A DNA stretch of 64,000 bases from positions 558,001-622,000 of the forward strand of contig NZ_CP182947.1 in the NCBI RefSeq assembly GCF_048320135.1. The letters run 5' to 3'. Each line of letters opens with the position of its first letter. Positions within the stretch are counted from its first letter, which is position 1. The notes under the pieces are model-generated. The model was not told the origin of the DNA. It worked only from the letters and a program-made list of their open reading frames with translations, and did not search any database. The position numbers were made by a program, and so were the translations under genes. The DNA is from Ideonella_A sakaiensis_A (GTDB lineage Bacteria; Pseudomonadota; Gammaproteobacteria; Burkholderiales; Burkholderiaceae_C). Shown piece by piece: positions 8,308 through 16,124 of the stretch.

Positions 8308-8838
8308 ATGGCTGAACGGTCAATGGTCGTGACGCGAATAGAAGCGGGCCTCGACAAGCTGAGCGATGCCTGCCTTTTCCTGGCGTCCTGCGCTTTGGTG
8401 GTCCTGCTCGTGACCTTCGGCTGGCTCGTCTTCGGCCGCTATGTGCTGAACGTGACGCCAACCTGGGTCGAGCAACTGGCGCTGGTGCTGGTCGGCTACA
8501 TCACGTTCCTGGGCGCTGCAGCCGGCATTCATGAAAGCAGCCACCTGGGCGTCGACATGTTCCGCGACATGCTTGGCGAAACCCCCCGCGCGATCGTGAT
8601 GATCGCGGTCGACATCATGCTGGCGATTTTCGGCCTCGTGATGCTGCTGGCGGGGATCAAGCTGATGCGTTTCGGATGGGACACCCTGCTGCCGATGCTC
8701 AATGTGCCCGAAGGCGTCCGGACCTTCTCCGAGGTGTGCTGCGGCGCGCTGCTGCTGGTGTTCGCCGGCACCCGAGCCGTTCTCTCGATCATCAATTTCC
8801 GCGAGTTCGCCTCCCACACAACCATCGAAAGGTTCTGA
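8308..8838 (+). CDS. TRAP transporter small permease (DctQ family)
   Basis: The DctQ-type subunit is a four-helix membrane protein that partners the large permease in TRAP transporters. The 176-residue length is normal. Hydrophobic helices lie at about residues 20-45, 55-75, 93-118 and 138-160. The segment RYVLNVTPTWVEQLALVLVGY is the typical second-helix motif. The ATG at 8308 has a GGAGGA ribosome site and is preferred over upstream alternatives. It ends two bases before the DctM-type gene, so the two are coupled. Confidence 0.9.
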   Translation: MAERSMVVTRIEAGLDKLSDACLFLASCALVVLLVTFGWLVFGRYVLNVTPTWVEQLALVLVGYITFLGAAAGIHESSHLGVDMFRDMLGETPRAIVMIAVDIMLAIFGLVMLLAGIKLMRFGWDTLLPMLNVPEGVRTFSEVCCGALLLVFAGTRAVLSIINFREFASHTTIERF

Positions 8839-8840
8839 TC

Positions 8841-10118
8841 ATGGGTCTCGCAATCCTGCTCGGCGTATTCGGGATCGGCATCGTGATCGGCATGCCGGTC
8901 GCATTCGCGATGGGCATTGCCGCCGCCACCGCCTTCTGGTTCGAAGGCTTCCCGATGCTGATCACGTTCCAGCGCGCGATGGCCGGTGTCACGGTCTTTT
9001 CGCTGCTGGCGATCCCGTTCTTCGTATTCGCCGGCGAGATCATGCTGCACGGCGGCATCGCGAAGCGCCTGCTCGGTTTCGCTTCTGCGCTGGTCGGCCA
9101 CATCAAGGGCGGCCTCGCGATGGTCAATATCTTTTCGAGCATGCTGTTCGGCGGCATCTCGGGGTCGGCGGTCGCCGACATCTCGGCGCTGGGGTCGGTG
9201 CAGATCCCGGTCATGAAGGAGCGCGGCTACCGGCCCGACTTCGCGGTCAACGTGACCATCACCTCGTCGATTGCCGGCATCATCATTCCGCCCAGCCACA
9301 ACATGATCATCTTTGCGGTGGCAGCGGGCGGCGGCATATCGATTTCGAGCCTGTTCCTCGCCGGCGTGGTTCCGGGCGTGCTGATGTGCCTGTGTCTCGC
9401 CGTTGCCGCCTACATCCTGTCGGTCAAGCACAAGTACCCGGCCGAGCCCTTCCCGGGCGGCGCAGAGCTGGCACGCACCGCGCTGGACGCCGTGCCCGGC
9501 CTGTTCACCGCGGTGATCATCATCGGCGGCACGCTTTCCGGCGTCTTCACGGTCACCGAATCGGGCGCGTTCGGCGCGATCTATGCGCTGCTGCTGTGCA
9601 CCTTCTATTACCGCAGCCTCAGCTGGCAGGGCTTCAAGACAGCGGTCGCGTCGTCGGTCAGAACGACGTCGATGGTGATGATCCTGATCGCCTTTGCGAG
9701 CTCCTTCGCCTACCTGCTCGCGCTGTACCAGGTGCCGGCCAAGCTCAGCGATCTGCTGCTGGCGATCTCCGACAACCCGATCGTGATCCTGCTGATGATC
9801 AATGTGATCCTGCTGCTGCTCGGCATGATCATGGACATGGCAGCACTGATCCTGATCTGCACGCCGATCTTCCTGCCGATTGCCAAGAGCCTGGGCATGG
9901 CGCCGGAGCATTTCGGCATCATGCTGCTGGTCAACCTCGGCATCGGCCTGTGCACGCCGCCGGTCGGAACCTGTCTGTTCGTCGGATGCGCGGTGGGCAA
10001 GGTGAAGATCGAGGATGCGGTGCGGACGATCTGGCCTTTCTATCTGGCCATTCTGGTGGCGCTGATCCTCGTGACCTATGTCCCGGCCGTCACGATGTGG
10101 CTGCCCGGCATCTTCTAG
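8841..10118 (+). CDS. TRAP transporter large permease (DctM family)
   Basis: The DctM-type subunit is the main membrane channel of the TRAP transporter and uses a sodium or proton gradient. The 425-residue product has about twelve helices. Family motifs include FFVFAGEIMLHGGIAKRLL, the MLFGGISGSAVADISALGSV stretch, and IIPPSHNMIIF, which belongs to the conserved ion-binding hairpin. Near the C-terminus the mirrored hairpin LGIGLCTPPVGTCLFVG is also present. It completes the three-gene TRAP set with the receptor and small permease immediately upstream. Confidence 0.93.
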   Translation: MGLAILLGVFGIGIVIGMPVAFAMGIAAATAFWFEGFPMLITFQRAMAGVTVFSLLAIPFFVFAGEIMLHGGIAKRLLGFASALVGHIKGGLAMVNIFSSMLFGGISGSAVADISALGSVQIPVMKERGYRPDFAVNVTITSSIAGIIIPPSHNMIIFAVAAGGGISISSLFLAGVVPGVLMCLCLAVAAYILSVKHKYPAEPFPGGAELARTALDAVPGLFTAVIIIGGTLSGVFTVTESGAFGAIYALLLCTFYYRSLSWQGFKTAVASSVRTTSMVMILIAFASSFAYLLALYQVPAKLSDLLLAISDNPIVILLMINVILLLLGMIMDMAALILICTPIFLPIAKSLGMAPEHFGIMLLVNLGIGLCTPPVGTCLFVGCAVGKVKIEDAVRTIWPFYLAILVALILVTYVPAVTMWLPGIF

Positions 10119-10317
10119 CGTTCGCTTGCGCAGCAGGACGGCAGGGCCCGGTTGACGCCGGGCTCGACGTCCTTGCGCCAGCACGTGGCTGCGCTTGGTG
10201 CCCCGACAGCGGTTTGAAGGAACTTCTGCCGCCGGCTTGGTCCCATTGATGGACCGCGCAGGCCTGGCGGCAGCGGTGTTTGTTACCGTCGGGCGTGTCT
10301 TGCCGAAGGAACAACAA
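10119..10317 (+). other. Intergenic gap with a GC hairpin after the TRAP operon
   Basis: GCCCGG (10146-10151) and CCGGGC (10158-10163) form a perfect 6-bp stem with a 6-base loop, 27 bases after the DctM stop. There is no T-run, so this is at best a weak or factor-dependent end of the TRAP transcript. The rest of the gap shows no gene; a GAAGGA ribosome site precedes the next ATG at 10318. Confidence 0.3.
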
Positions 10318-11418
10318 ATGAAGAAATGGACAGCAATGATGCTGCTGTGCCTCGCGCCGCTGCTCTGGTCGGCGCCCGGCGACGCCGCCGCGCAGGCACA
10401 GCAGGCGCCGGCCCAGCCGACGCTGCGCGTCGCGATCAGCGAGGTGCCGCCGTTCGTGATCCGCGAGGCCGACGGCCGCTGGCGCGGCATCAGCATCGAC
10501 CTGTGGACACAGATCGCCGAGGAACTCGGGCGCGAATTCGAACTGGTGCCGATGGCCTTCAAGGATGTGTTGCCGAGTGTCGAGACCGGCAAGGCCGATG
10601 TCGCGGTCGGCGCGATCACGATGACCGCCGAGCGCGAGGAGCGGGTCGACTTCACGCACCCGTTCTACCAGACCGGGCTCGCGATCGCGGTGCCGCTGGA
10701 AAGCGACGGCGGCTGGATGGCCGTCGTCAGGCGGCTGTTCTCGTGGCAGTTTGCCAGTGCGGTGCTCGGCCTGGCGGCGCTGCTGCTTGGCGTCGGCGCC
10801 TTGTTGTGGATGTTCGAGCGGCACCGCAACAAGGAGCAGTTCGGCGGCAAGCCGGTGCAGGGCCTCGGCCAGAGCTTCTGGTGGGCCGCGGTGACGATGA
10901 CGACCGTCGGTTATGGCGACAAGGCGCCGGTGACGCTCGGCGGGCGGCTGATCGCGATCGTCTGGATGTTTGCCGCATTGATCATGGTGTCCGGCTTTAC
11001 CGCAGCCGTCACGTCGGCGCTGACCGTCGGCAGCCTGCAAAGCGCGATCAGCGGCCCGCAGGACCTGCGGCGCGCTCATGTCGCAACAGTCGCCGGCACG
11101 ACCAGCGCGCGTTATCTCGACGACGAACGCATCCGCGCCACCGCCTATCCCGATGTGCCGACCGCAATGCGCGCGGTGCAGAACGGCGATGTCGATGCAA
11201 TCGTCTACGACCAGCCGATCCTGCAATACCGGATTGCCGAACTGAGCGGCACCGCGCTGCGCGTGCTGCCCGGCACCTTCGACAACCAGGCCTATGCCTT
11301 TGCGGTCGGCGCCGGCAGTGAATTGCGCGAGCCGGTCAGCCAGGCGACGCTGCGCATCGTCAACGGCAGCAACTGGCCCGACCTGAAGCGAAAATACCTC
11401 GGCCCGGTACCCCGCTGA
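10318..11418 (+). CDS. GluR0-like ligand-gated ion channel: periplasmic solute-binding domain with potassium-channel-type pore
   Basis: The 366-residue protein combines a family 3 solute-binding fold with a two-helix ion-channel pore inserted inside it, as in prokaryotic ionotropic glutamate receptors such as Synechocystis GluR0. A signal peptide covers about residues 1-25. Lobe 1 (35-125) contains VGAITMTAEREERVDFTHPF, a ligand-site motif. A membrane helix (143-165), a pore loop with the potassium filter TTVGYGD (195-201) and a second helix (211-236) follow. Lobe 2 covers about 247-362. Ligand and ion selectivity are inferred: an amino acid and potassium are most likely. The start ATG gives a clean signal peptide. 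It follows the TRAP operon on the same strand but is probably separate. Confidence 0.82.
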   Translation: MKKWTAMMLLCLAPLLWSAPGDAAAQAQQAPAQPTLRVAISEVPPFVIREADGRWRGISIDLWTQIAEELGREFELVPMAFKDVLPSVETGKADVAVGAITMTAEREERVDFTHPFYQTGLAIAVPLESDGGWMAVVRRLFSWQFASAVLGLAALLLGVGALLWMFERHRNKEQFGGKPVQGLGQSFWWAAVTMTTVGYGDKAPVTLGGRLIAIVWMFAALIMVSGFTAAVTSALTVGSLQSAISGPQDLRRAHVATVAGTTSARYLDDERIRATAYPDVPTAMRAVQNGDVDAIVYDQPILQYRIAELSGTALRVLPGTFDNQAYAFAVGAGSELREPVSQATLRIVNGSNWPDLKRKYLGPVPR

Positions 11419-11437
11419 ACAAGATTTTCTCGACACC

Positions 11438-12358
11438 ATGCCCGCCCCGCAGGCCGACGCCGCAGCGCCCGACCACGCGATCATCAACCGCTTCATCGAG
11501 GCCTTGTGGATCGAGGACGGGCTGGCCGCCAACACGCTGCAAGCCTACCGGCGCGACCTCGAGCTGTATGCCCGCTGGCTGGCCGAGACCGCGCCAGGCC
11601 GCAATCTGGCGCAATCGAGCGAGGCCGATCTGCGCGGCTATGGCGTATCGCGACACCCGGACAGCAAGGCCAGCAGCAGCAACCGCCGGCTGACCGTTTT
11701 CAAGCGCTTTTTCCGCTGGGCGCTGCGCGAGCAGCTGACGGCCGCCGATCCGACGCTGAAGCTCGACGGCGCGCGCCAGGCGCTGCGCGTGCCGAAGACG
11801 CTGAGCGAGGCGCAGGTCGAGGCGCTGCTGAATGCACCCGACACCGGCTCGCTGCTCGGGTTGCGCGACCGCGCGATGCTCGAGCTGCTGTATGCGAGCG
11901 GGCTGCGCGTCAGCGAACTGGTCACGCTGCAGTCGGTCAACGTCAGCCTGAACGAAGGCGCGTTGCGTGTCACCGGCAAGGGCAGCCGCGAGCGGCTGGT
12001 GCCATTCGGCGAGGAGGCCGACCAGTGGCTGCGCCGCTACCTCGCCGAGGCGCGCAGCGCGATCCTCGGCGGGCGTGCCAGCGATGCGCTGTTCGTCACC
12101 GGGCGCGGCGGCCCGATGACGCGGCAGATGTTCTGGAAACTGATCAAGGCGCATGCCCGGCGCGTCGGCATCGACGTGCCGCTTTCGCCGCACACGCTGC
12201 GCCACGCCTTTGCGACCCATCTGCTGAACCACGGCGCCGACCTGCGCGCGGTGCAGATGCTGCTCGGCCATGCCGACATCTCGACGACGACGATCTACAC
12301 CCACGTTGCGCGCGAACGCCTGAAGGCCTTGCACGCGAAGCACCACCCGCGCGGCTGA
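11438..12358 (+). CDS. xerD: Tyrosine recombinase XerD
   Basis: XerD acts with XerC at the dif site to resolve chromosome dimers before division. The 306-residue length is typical. The N-terminal SAM-like core-binding domain covers about residues 12-100. The catalytic domain shows the full set of active residues: R157 in ASGLRVSEL, K181, H252 and R255 in LSPHTLRHAFATH, H278 in LLGHADI, and the nucleophile Y287 in TTTIYTHV. No att sites, excisionase or cargo genes are nearby, so this is a housekeeping recombinase and not part of a mobile element. It converges with queG with an 18-base gap. Confidence 0.93.
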   Translation: MPAPQADAAAPDHAIINRFIEALWIEDGLAANTLQAYRRDLELYARWLAETAPGRNLAQSSEADLRGYGVSRHPDSKASSSNRRLTVFKRFFRWALREQLTAADPTLKLDGARQALRVPKTLSEAQVEALLNAPDTGSLLGLRDRAMLELLYASGLRVSELVTLQSVNVSLNEGALRVTGKGSRERLVPFGEEADQWLRRYLAEARSAILGGRASDALFVTGRGGPMTRQMFWKLIKAHARRVGIDVPLSPHTLRHAFATHLLNHGADLRAVQMLLGHADISTTTIYTHVARERLKALHAKHHPRG

Positions 12359-12376
12359 GCGCTGGCAGCAAGCGCC

Positions 12377-13486
12377 TCACCCGGCAAGCGCCCAGTCGAT
12401 GTGCTCGCGCAGCAGATCGTCGGCGCCGTCGCGCTGGCCGGCCAGCGCCGCGCGGACCTCATCGGCAAGTTGCCGCTCGCAGCGCGCGTCGCGCAGCAGG
12501 TTGCCGAGCGCGACCGCGAGGTTGCGGCGCCAGCGGGCATGGCCGATGCGACGGATCGCGCTGCCTTCGGTCAGGCGCAGAAAATCGGCCTCGGTCCATC
12601 GCCAAAGCGCCAGCAGCGTTGCGTCGCCGAACGGCGGACGGACATCGAATTCGGCCAGCCCGCTTTTTCGCGCGAACTTGTTCCACGGGCAGACCAGCTG
12701 GCAGTCGTCGCAGCCATAGATGCGGTTGCCGAGCGCCGGCCGCAGTTCGACCGGTATCGGCCCGGCATGCTCGATCGTCAGATACGAGATGCAGCGCCGC
12801 GCATCGAGCCGATACGGTGCAACGATCGCGCCGGTCGGGCAGACGTCGATGCACGCCCGGCAGCTGCCGCAGTGTTCGTCGACCGGCGGCGTCGGCGGCA
12901 GCGCGAGGTCGATATAGATCTCGCCGAGAAAAAACATCGAGCCACCGTCGCGATCAAGCGCCAGCGTATGTTTGCCTCGCCAGCCGATGCCGCTGCGGCT
13001 GGCCAGTTCGACCTCGAGCACCGGTGCCGAATCGGTGAAGACGCGGTGGCCGAACGGGCCGACCCGCTGCTGCAGGGCATCGGCCAGCTTGCCCAGCCGC
13101 TGCCGCATCGTCTTGTGGTAGTCGCGGCCGCGGGCGTAGAGCGACACCGTGGCCTGTGCCGGGTCTTCGAGCCGATGCCACTCGATCGCACGCCAGTCGT
13201 CGTTGTTGCTGCCGCCGGCGGGCTCTGATGACGGGCGCGGCAGGTAGTCGAGCCGCGCGGTGATCACGCTCGATGTGCCCGGCCGGAGCTCGGCCGGCCG
13301 CGCCCGGCGCAGGCCATGCCGCTCCATATAGGCCATTTCGCCGTGAAATCCGGCCTCCAGCCAGGCCAAAAGTCCCTCCTCCGCAACACTCAGGTCGACA
13401 TCGGCCACTCCGATCTGTGAAAATCCCAGTGCGGCCGCTTCGCGGCGCAAAAACTCAATCAGCTCAGGCACTTCAACGAGAGACAT
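12377..13486 (-). CDS. queG: Epoxyqueuosine reductase QueG
   Basis: QueG is a cobalamin and iron-sulfur enzyme that reduces epoxyqueuosine to queuosine in tRNA. The 369-residue product starts MSLVEVPELIEFLRREAAAL. Conserved features include YLP in the N-terminal part. Two ferredoxin-type cysteine clusters follow: CGSCRACIDVCPTGAI and, after GNRIYGCDDCQLVCPWN, the second one. The C-terminal HEAT-like region is present with WTEADFLRLTEGSAIRRIGH. The start at 13486 was chosen over a longer open frame because it gives the family N-terminus. It diverges from tsaE, whose start is about 20 bases away. Confidence 0.95.
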   Translation of the reverse strand: MSLVEVPELIEFLRREAAALGFSQIGVADVDLSVAEEGLLAWLEAGFHGEMAYMERHGLRRARPAELRPGTSSVITARLDYLPRPSSEPAGGSNNDDWRAIEWHRLEDPAQATVSLYARGRDYHKTMRQRLGKLADALQQRVGPFGHRVFTDSAPVLEVELASRSGIGWRGKHTLALDRDGGSMFFLGEIYIDLALPPTPPVDEHCGSCRACIDVCPTGAIVAPYRLDARRCISYLTIEHAGPIPVELRPALGNRIYGCDDCQLVCPWNKFARKSGLAEFDVRPPFGDATLLALWRWTEADFLRLTEGSAIRRIGHARWRRNLAVALGNLLRDARCERQLADEVRAALAGQRDGADDLLREHIDWALAG

Positions 13487-13506
13487 CAAGTAAATTCTTC
13501 GCGGCT

Positions 13507-13989
13507 TTGACAAATTCAGGAATACGCACGATCGACTGGCCGAATGAGTCCGGCTGCGTTGCCACCGCGGCAATGCTCGCTGCACGGCCGGCCATCCGAT
13601 CGGCATTCATCACGCTGCACGGCACGCTGGGCGCCGGCAAGACGAGTTTTGCCCGGCACCTGCTGCGCGCACTGGGCGTCGACGGCCCGATCAAGAGCCC
13701 CACTTATACGATGGTCGAGGAATACCGACTGCAAGCCGCTGACGGCGATGGTCCGACGACCGCCTGGCATTTCGACTTCTACCGCTTCGACGATCCCCAT
13801 GAATGGGAGGATGCCGGATTTCGCGACATCTTCGCGCAGCGCGGTCTGAAGCTCGCCGAATGGCCCGAAAAGGCGGCCGGCCTGCTGCCGCCCGACGATC
13901 TGAGCATCACGCTGGTCCCGGGCGATGACGACGCCCGCCACGTGACCATCGAAGCGCACAGTGCGCTCGGCCAGGAGCTGTTGCGATGA
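13507..13989 (+). CDS. tsaE: tRNA threonylcarbamoyladenosine biosynthesis ATPase TsaE
   Basis: TsaE is the small ATPase of the complex that makes t6A37 in tRNAs reading ANN codons. The Walker A motif GTLGAGKTSFARHLL is clear. The family-specific SPTYTMVEEY, HFDFYRFDDPHEWEDAG and LAEWPEKA motifs follow in order. No ATG gives the complete fold: the first in-frame ATG (13573) is too close to the P-loop. A TTG at 13507 gives a 160-residue protein with a normal N-terminal region, so it is the best guess; upstream GTG codons would run into queG. Its 3' end overlaps amiC by 4 bases (ATGA). Confidence 0.85.
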   Translation: MTNSGIRTIDWPNESGCVATAAMLAARPAIRSAFITLHGTLGAGKTSFARHLLRALGVDGPIKSPTYTMVEEYRLQAADGDGPTTAWHFDFYRFDDPHEWEDAGFRDIFAQRGLKLAEWPEKAAGLLPPDDLSITLVPGDDDARHVTIEAHSALGQELLR

Positions 13990-15371
13990 CGCGGCAGATC
14001 ATCCCGACACCGCCCGACCGCGGCCGCCGCACGCTGCTGACCGGCCTCGGCAGCATCGTGCTGCTGCTCGGCCCGGCGCAGCTGGCCTTTGGCGCCAGCA
14101 TCGTCGCGGTGCGGCTCTGGCCTGCCGACGACTACACCCGCGTGACGCTGGAAAGCGATACCGCGCTGCAGGCGAGCCATTTCCTGATCGACAACCCGAG
14201 GCGGCTGGTGATCGACGTCGAAGGCCTCGAGCTGAGTCCGGCGCTGCGCGAGATCGTCGGCAAGGTGCGCAGCGATGACCCCTACATCGCCGGTGTGCGG
14301 GTCGGCCAGAACCAGCCGCGCATCGTCCGGCTGGTGATCGACCTGAAGCAGGCGATCGCGCCGCAGCTGTTTGCGCTGACGCCGGTCGCCGCCTACCAGC
14401 ATCGGCTGGTATTCGATCTGCGCCCGACCGAGCCACCCGATCCGCTGCTCGCATTGATCGAGGAAAAGGAAAGCGCCGAACGGCAGGCCGCACGCTCGGT
14501 GCGCGACGCGCTCGGCGAATTCATCGGCAAGATCGACCCGAACCGCCCGAAGGGCGGCAGCACCGGCTCGCCGCCGATCGTTGCGGCCGCGCCGGCATCG
14601 GCACCGATGCAGACGCCGGCACCCGGCGCGCCGCCCGGACCGGCGCTGCAGCGGCGCATCGACCGGCTGATCGTCGTTGCGATCGATCCGGGCCATGGCG
14701 GCGAGGACCCCGGCGCGATCGGCCCGAACGGCCTGAAGGAAAAGGATGTCGTGCTGGCGGTGGCGCTGCAACTGCGCGACCGCATCAACGAGATGCCGAA
14801 CATGCGCGCGATGCTGACCCGCGACGAGGACTTCTTCGTGCCGCTGCAGGACCGGGTGCGCAAGGCGCGGCGCGTGCAGGCCGATCTGTTTGTCTCGATC
14901 CACGCCGATGCCTTCATCACGCCAAAGGCGCGTGGCGCGTCGGTTTATGCATTGAGCGAACGCGGCGCCACCAGCACGGCGGCGCGCTGGATGGCCAGCC
15001 GCGAAAATGCCGCCGACATCGTCGGCGGCGCCAACCTGCATGCCGCCGATGCAACGGTGCTGCGGGCGATGCTCGACATGAGCACGACCGCGCAGATCAA
15101 GGACAGCCTGCATGTCGGCCGCGAGGTGCTCGGCGAAATCGGCAAGGTCGGCCGACTCCACAAGGCGAGCGTCGAACAGGCCGGTTTTGCGGTGCTGAAG
15201 GCGCCGGACATCCCGTCGATCCTGGTCGAGACAGCCTTCATCTCGAACCCGGAGGAGGAAGCCAAGCTGCGCGATCCGGCCTACCAGGCCGAACTGGTCG
15301 AGGCGCTGAGCGTCGGGATCCGCCGCTATTTCGCGAAGAATCCGCCGCTGGCGAGAAACCGCTCGCTGTGA
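13986..15371 (+). CDS. amiC: N-acetylmuramoyl-L-alanine amidase with AMIN domain (AmiC type)
   Basis: This periplasmic amidase cuts peptide stems from peptidoglycan during daughter-cell separation. The 461-residue product begins with a signal containing a twin-arginine-like RGRRTLLTG, which fits Tat export as known for AmiC. The AMIN septal-targeting domain covers about residues 38-140. A Pro/Ala-rich linker follows, then the Amidase_3 catalytic domain (about 225-455). Zinc ligands and the catalytic Glu are visible in AIDPGHGGEDPGAIGPNG, in FVSIHADAF and in LVETAFISNPEEE. Position between tsaE and mutL matches the amiB position in the E. coli tsaE-amiB-mutL-miaA cluster. Confidence 0.93.
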   Translation: MTRQIIPTPPDRGRRTLLTGLGSIVLLLGPAQLAFGASIVAVRLWPADDYTRVTLESDTALQASHFLIDNPRRLVIDVEGLELSPALREIVGKVRSDDPYIAGVRVGQNQPRIVRLVIDLKQAIAPQLFALTPVAAYQHRLVFDLRPTEPPDPLLALIEEKESAERQAARSVRDALGEFIGKIDPNRPKGGSTGSPPIVAAAPASAPMQTPAPGAPPGPALQRRIDRLIVVAIDPGHGGEDPGAIGPNGLKEKDVVLAVALQLRDRINEMPNMRAMLTRDEDFFVPLQDRVRKARRVQADLFVSIHADAFITPKARGASVYALSERGATSTAARWMASRENAADIVGGANLHAADATVLRAMLDMSTTAQIKDSLHVGREVLGEIGKVGRLHKASVEQAGFAVLKAPDIPSILVETAFISNPEEEAKLRDPAYQAELVEALSVGIRRYFAKNPPLARNRSL

Positions 15372-15395
15372 GCGGCGCCGCCCGGCGGCCCGGCC

Positions 15396-16055
15396 TCAGG
15401 CCAGGCTCTTGACGCTGCCGCTGCTGCGGCCGGCGCGCCAGGCGCCGAAGATCGCGATCAGGCCCGGGATGATGATGATCGCCCAGATGATCTTGTCGAG
15501 ATTTGCCTTCACCCACGGCAGGTTGCCGAACAGCTGGCCGGCGACGGTCAGCGAGACGACCCAGATGCCGGCGCCGATCACGTTGTAGGCGATGAAGCGC
15601 GAGCGCGTCATTGCGGCAACGCCGGCGACAAACGGCACGAAGGTGCGCACGAACGGCATGAAGCGCGCGAGGATGATCGTGATGCCGCCATAACGCTCGT
15701 AGAACTCGTGCGCCTGCTCGAACGCGCGCTTGTTGAAGAAGCGCGACTGCTCCCAGCCGAAGACCTTCGGCCCGAAATAGCGGCCGACACTGTAGTTGAC
15801 CTGGTCGCCGAGCACCGCGGCAATGAACAGCAACGAAATCGTCAACGGCAGATCGAGCAGACCGGCACCACACATCGTGCCGACGACGAACAGCAGCGAG
15901 TCGCCGGGCAGGAACGGCATCACGACGACGCCGGTCTCGACGAAGATGATTGCGAACAGCAGCGCATAGACCCAGGCGCCATGGGCCTCGACGAATTGCA
16001 CCAGGTGAACGTCGACGTTGAGGATGAAATCGACCAGGGCGAGCAGGATGTCCAT
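15396..16055 (-). CDS. DedA-family membrane protein
   Basis: DedA proteins are inner-membrane proteins of the VTT/SNARE-associated superfamily, with likely roles in lipid flipping (undecaprenyl phosphate or phosphatidylethanolamine transport). The 219-residue length is typical. The family motifs ETGVVVMPFLPGDSLLFVVG and FGPKVFGWEQSRFFNKRAFE are present, and ARFMPFVRTFVPFVAGVAAM carries the essential arginines. About five hydrophobic segments are visible. It lies on the opposite strand, breaking up the amiC-mutL pair. Confidence 0.9.
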   Translation of the reverse strand: MDILLALVDFILNVDVHLVQFVEAHGAWVYALLFAIIFVETGVVVMPFLPGDSLLFVVGTMCGAGLLDLPLTISLLFIAAVLGDQVNYSVGRYFGPKVFGWEQSRFFNKRAFEQAHEFYERYGGITIILARFMPFVRTFVPFVAGVAAMTRSRFIAYNVIGAGIWVVSLTVAGQLFGNLPWVKANLDKIIWAIIIIPGLIAIFGAWRAGRSSGSVKSLA

Positions 16056-16124
16056 GGGCTGCGATTATCCAGGGCTTCGCGGCCGCGCCGGGCCGGGCTG
16101 TGGCGGATTCCTACAATCGGGGCG

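Noticed and set aside
8529..10655. Open frame of about 708 codons on the minus strand over the TRAP permease genes.
   Set aside because: It is antisense to a clear DctQ/DctM pair; the translated product is His/Arg/Asp-rich and unlike any family.
11438..12358. Tyrosine recombinase as sign of an integrative element.
   Set aside because: It has XerD length and motifs and lies among housekeeping genes; no att repeats, excisionase or cargo were seen.
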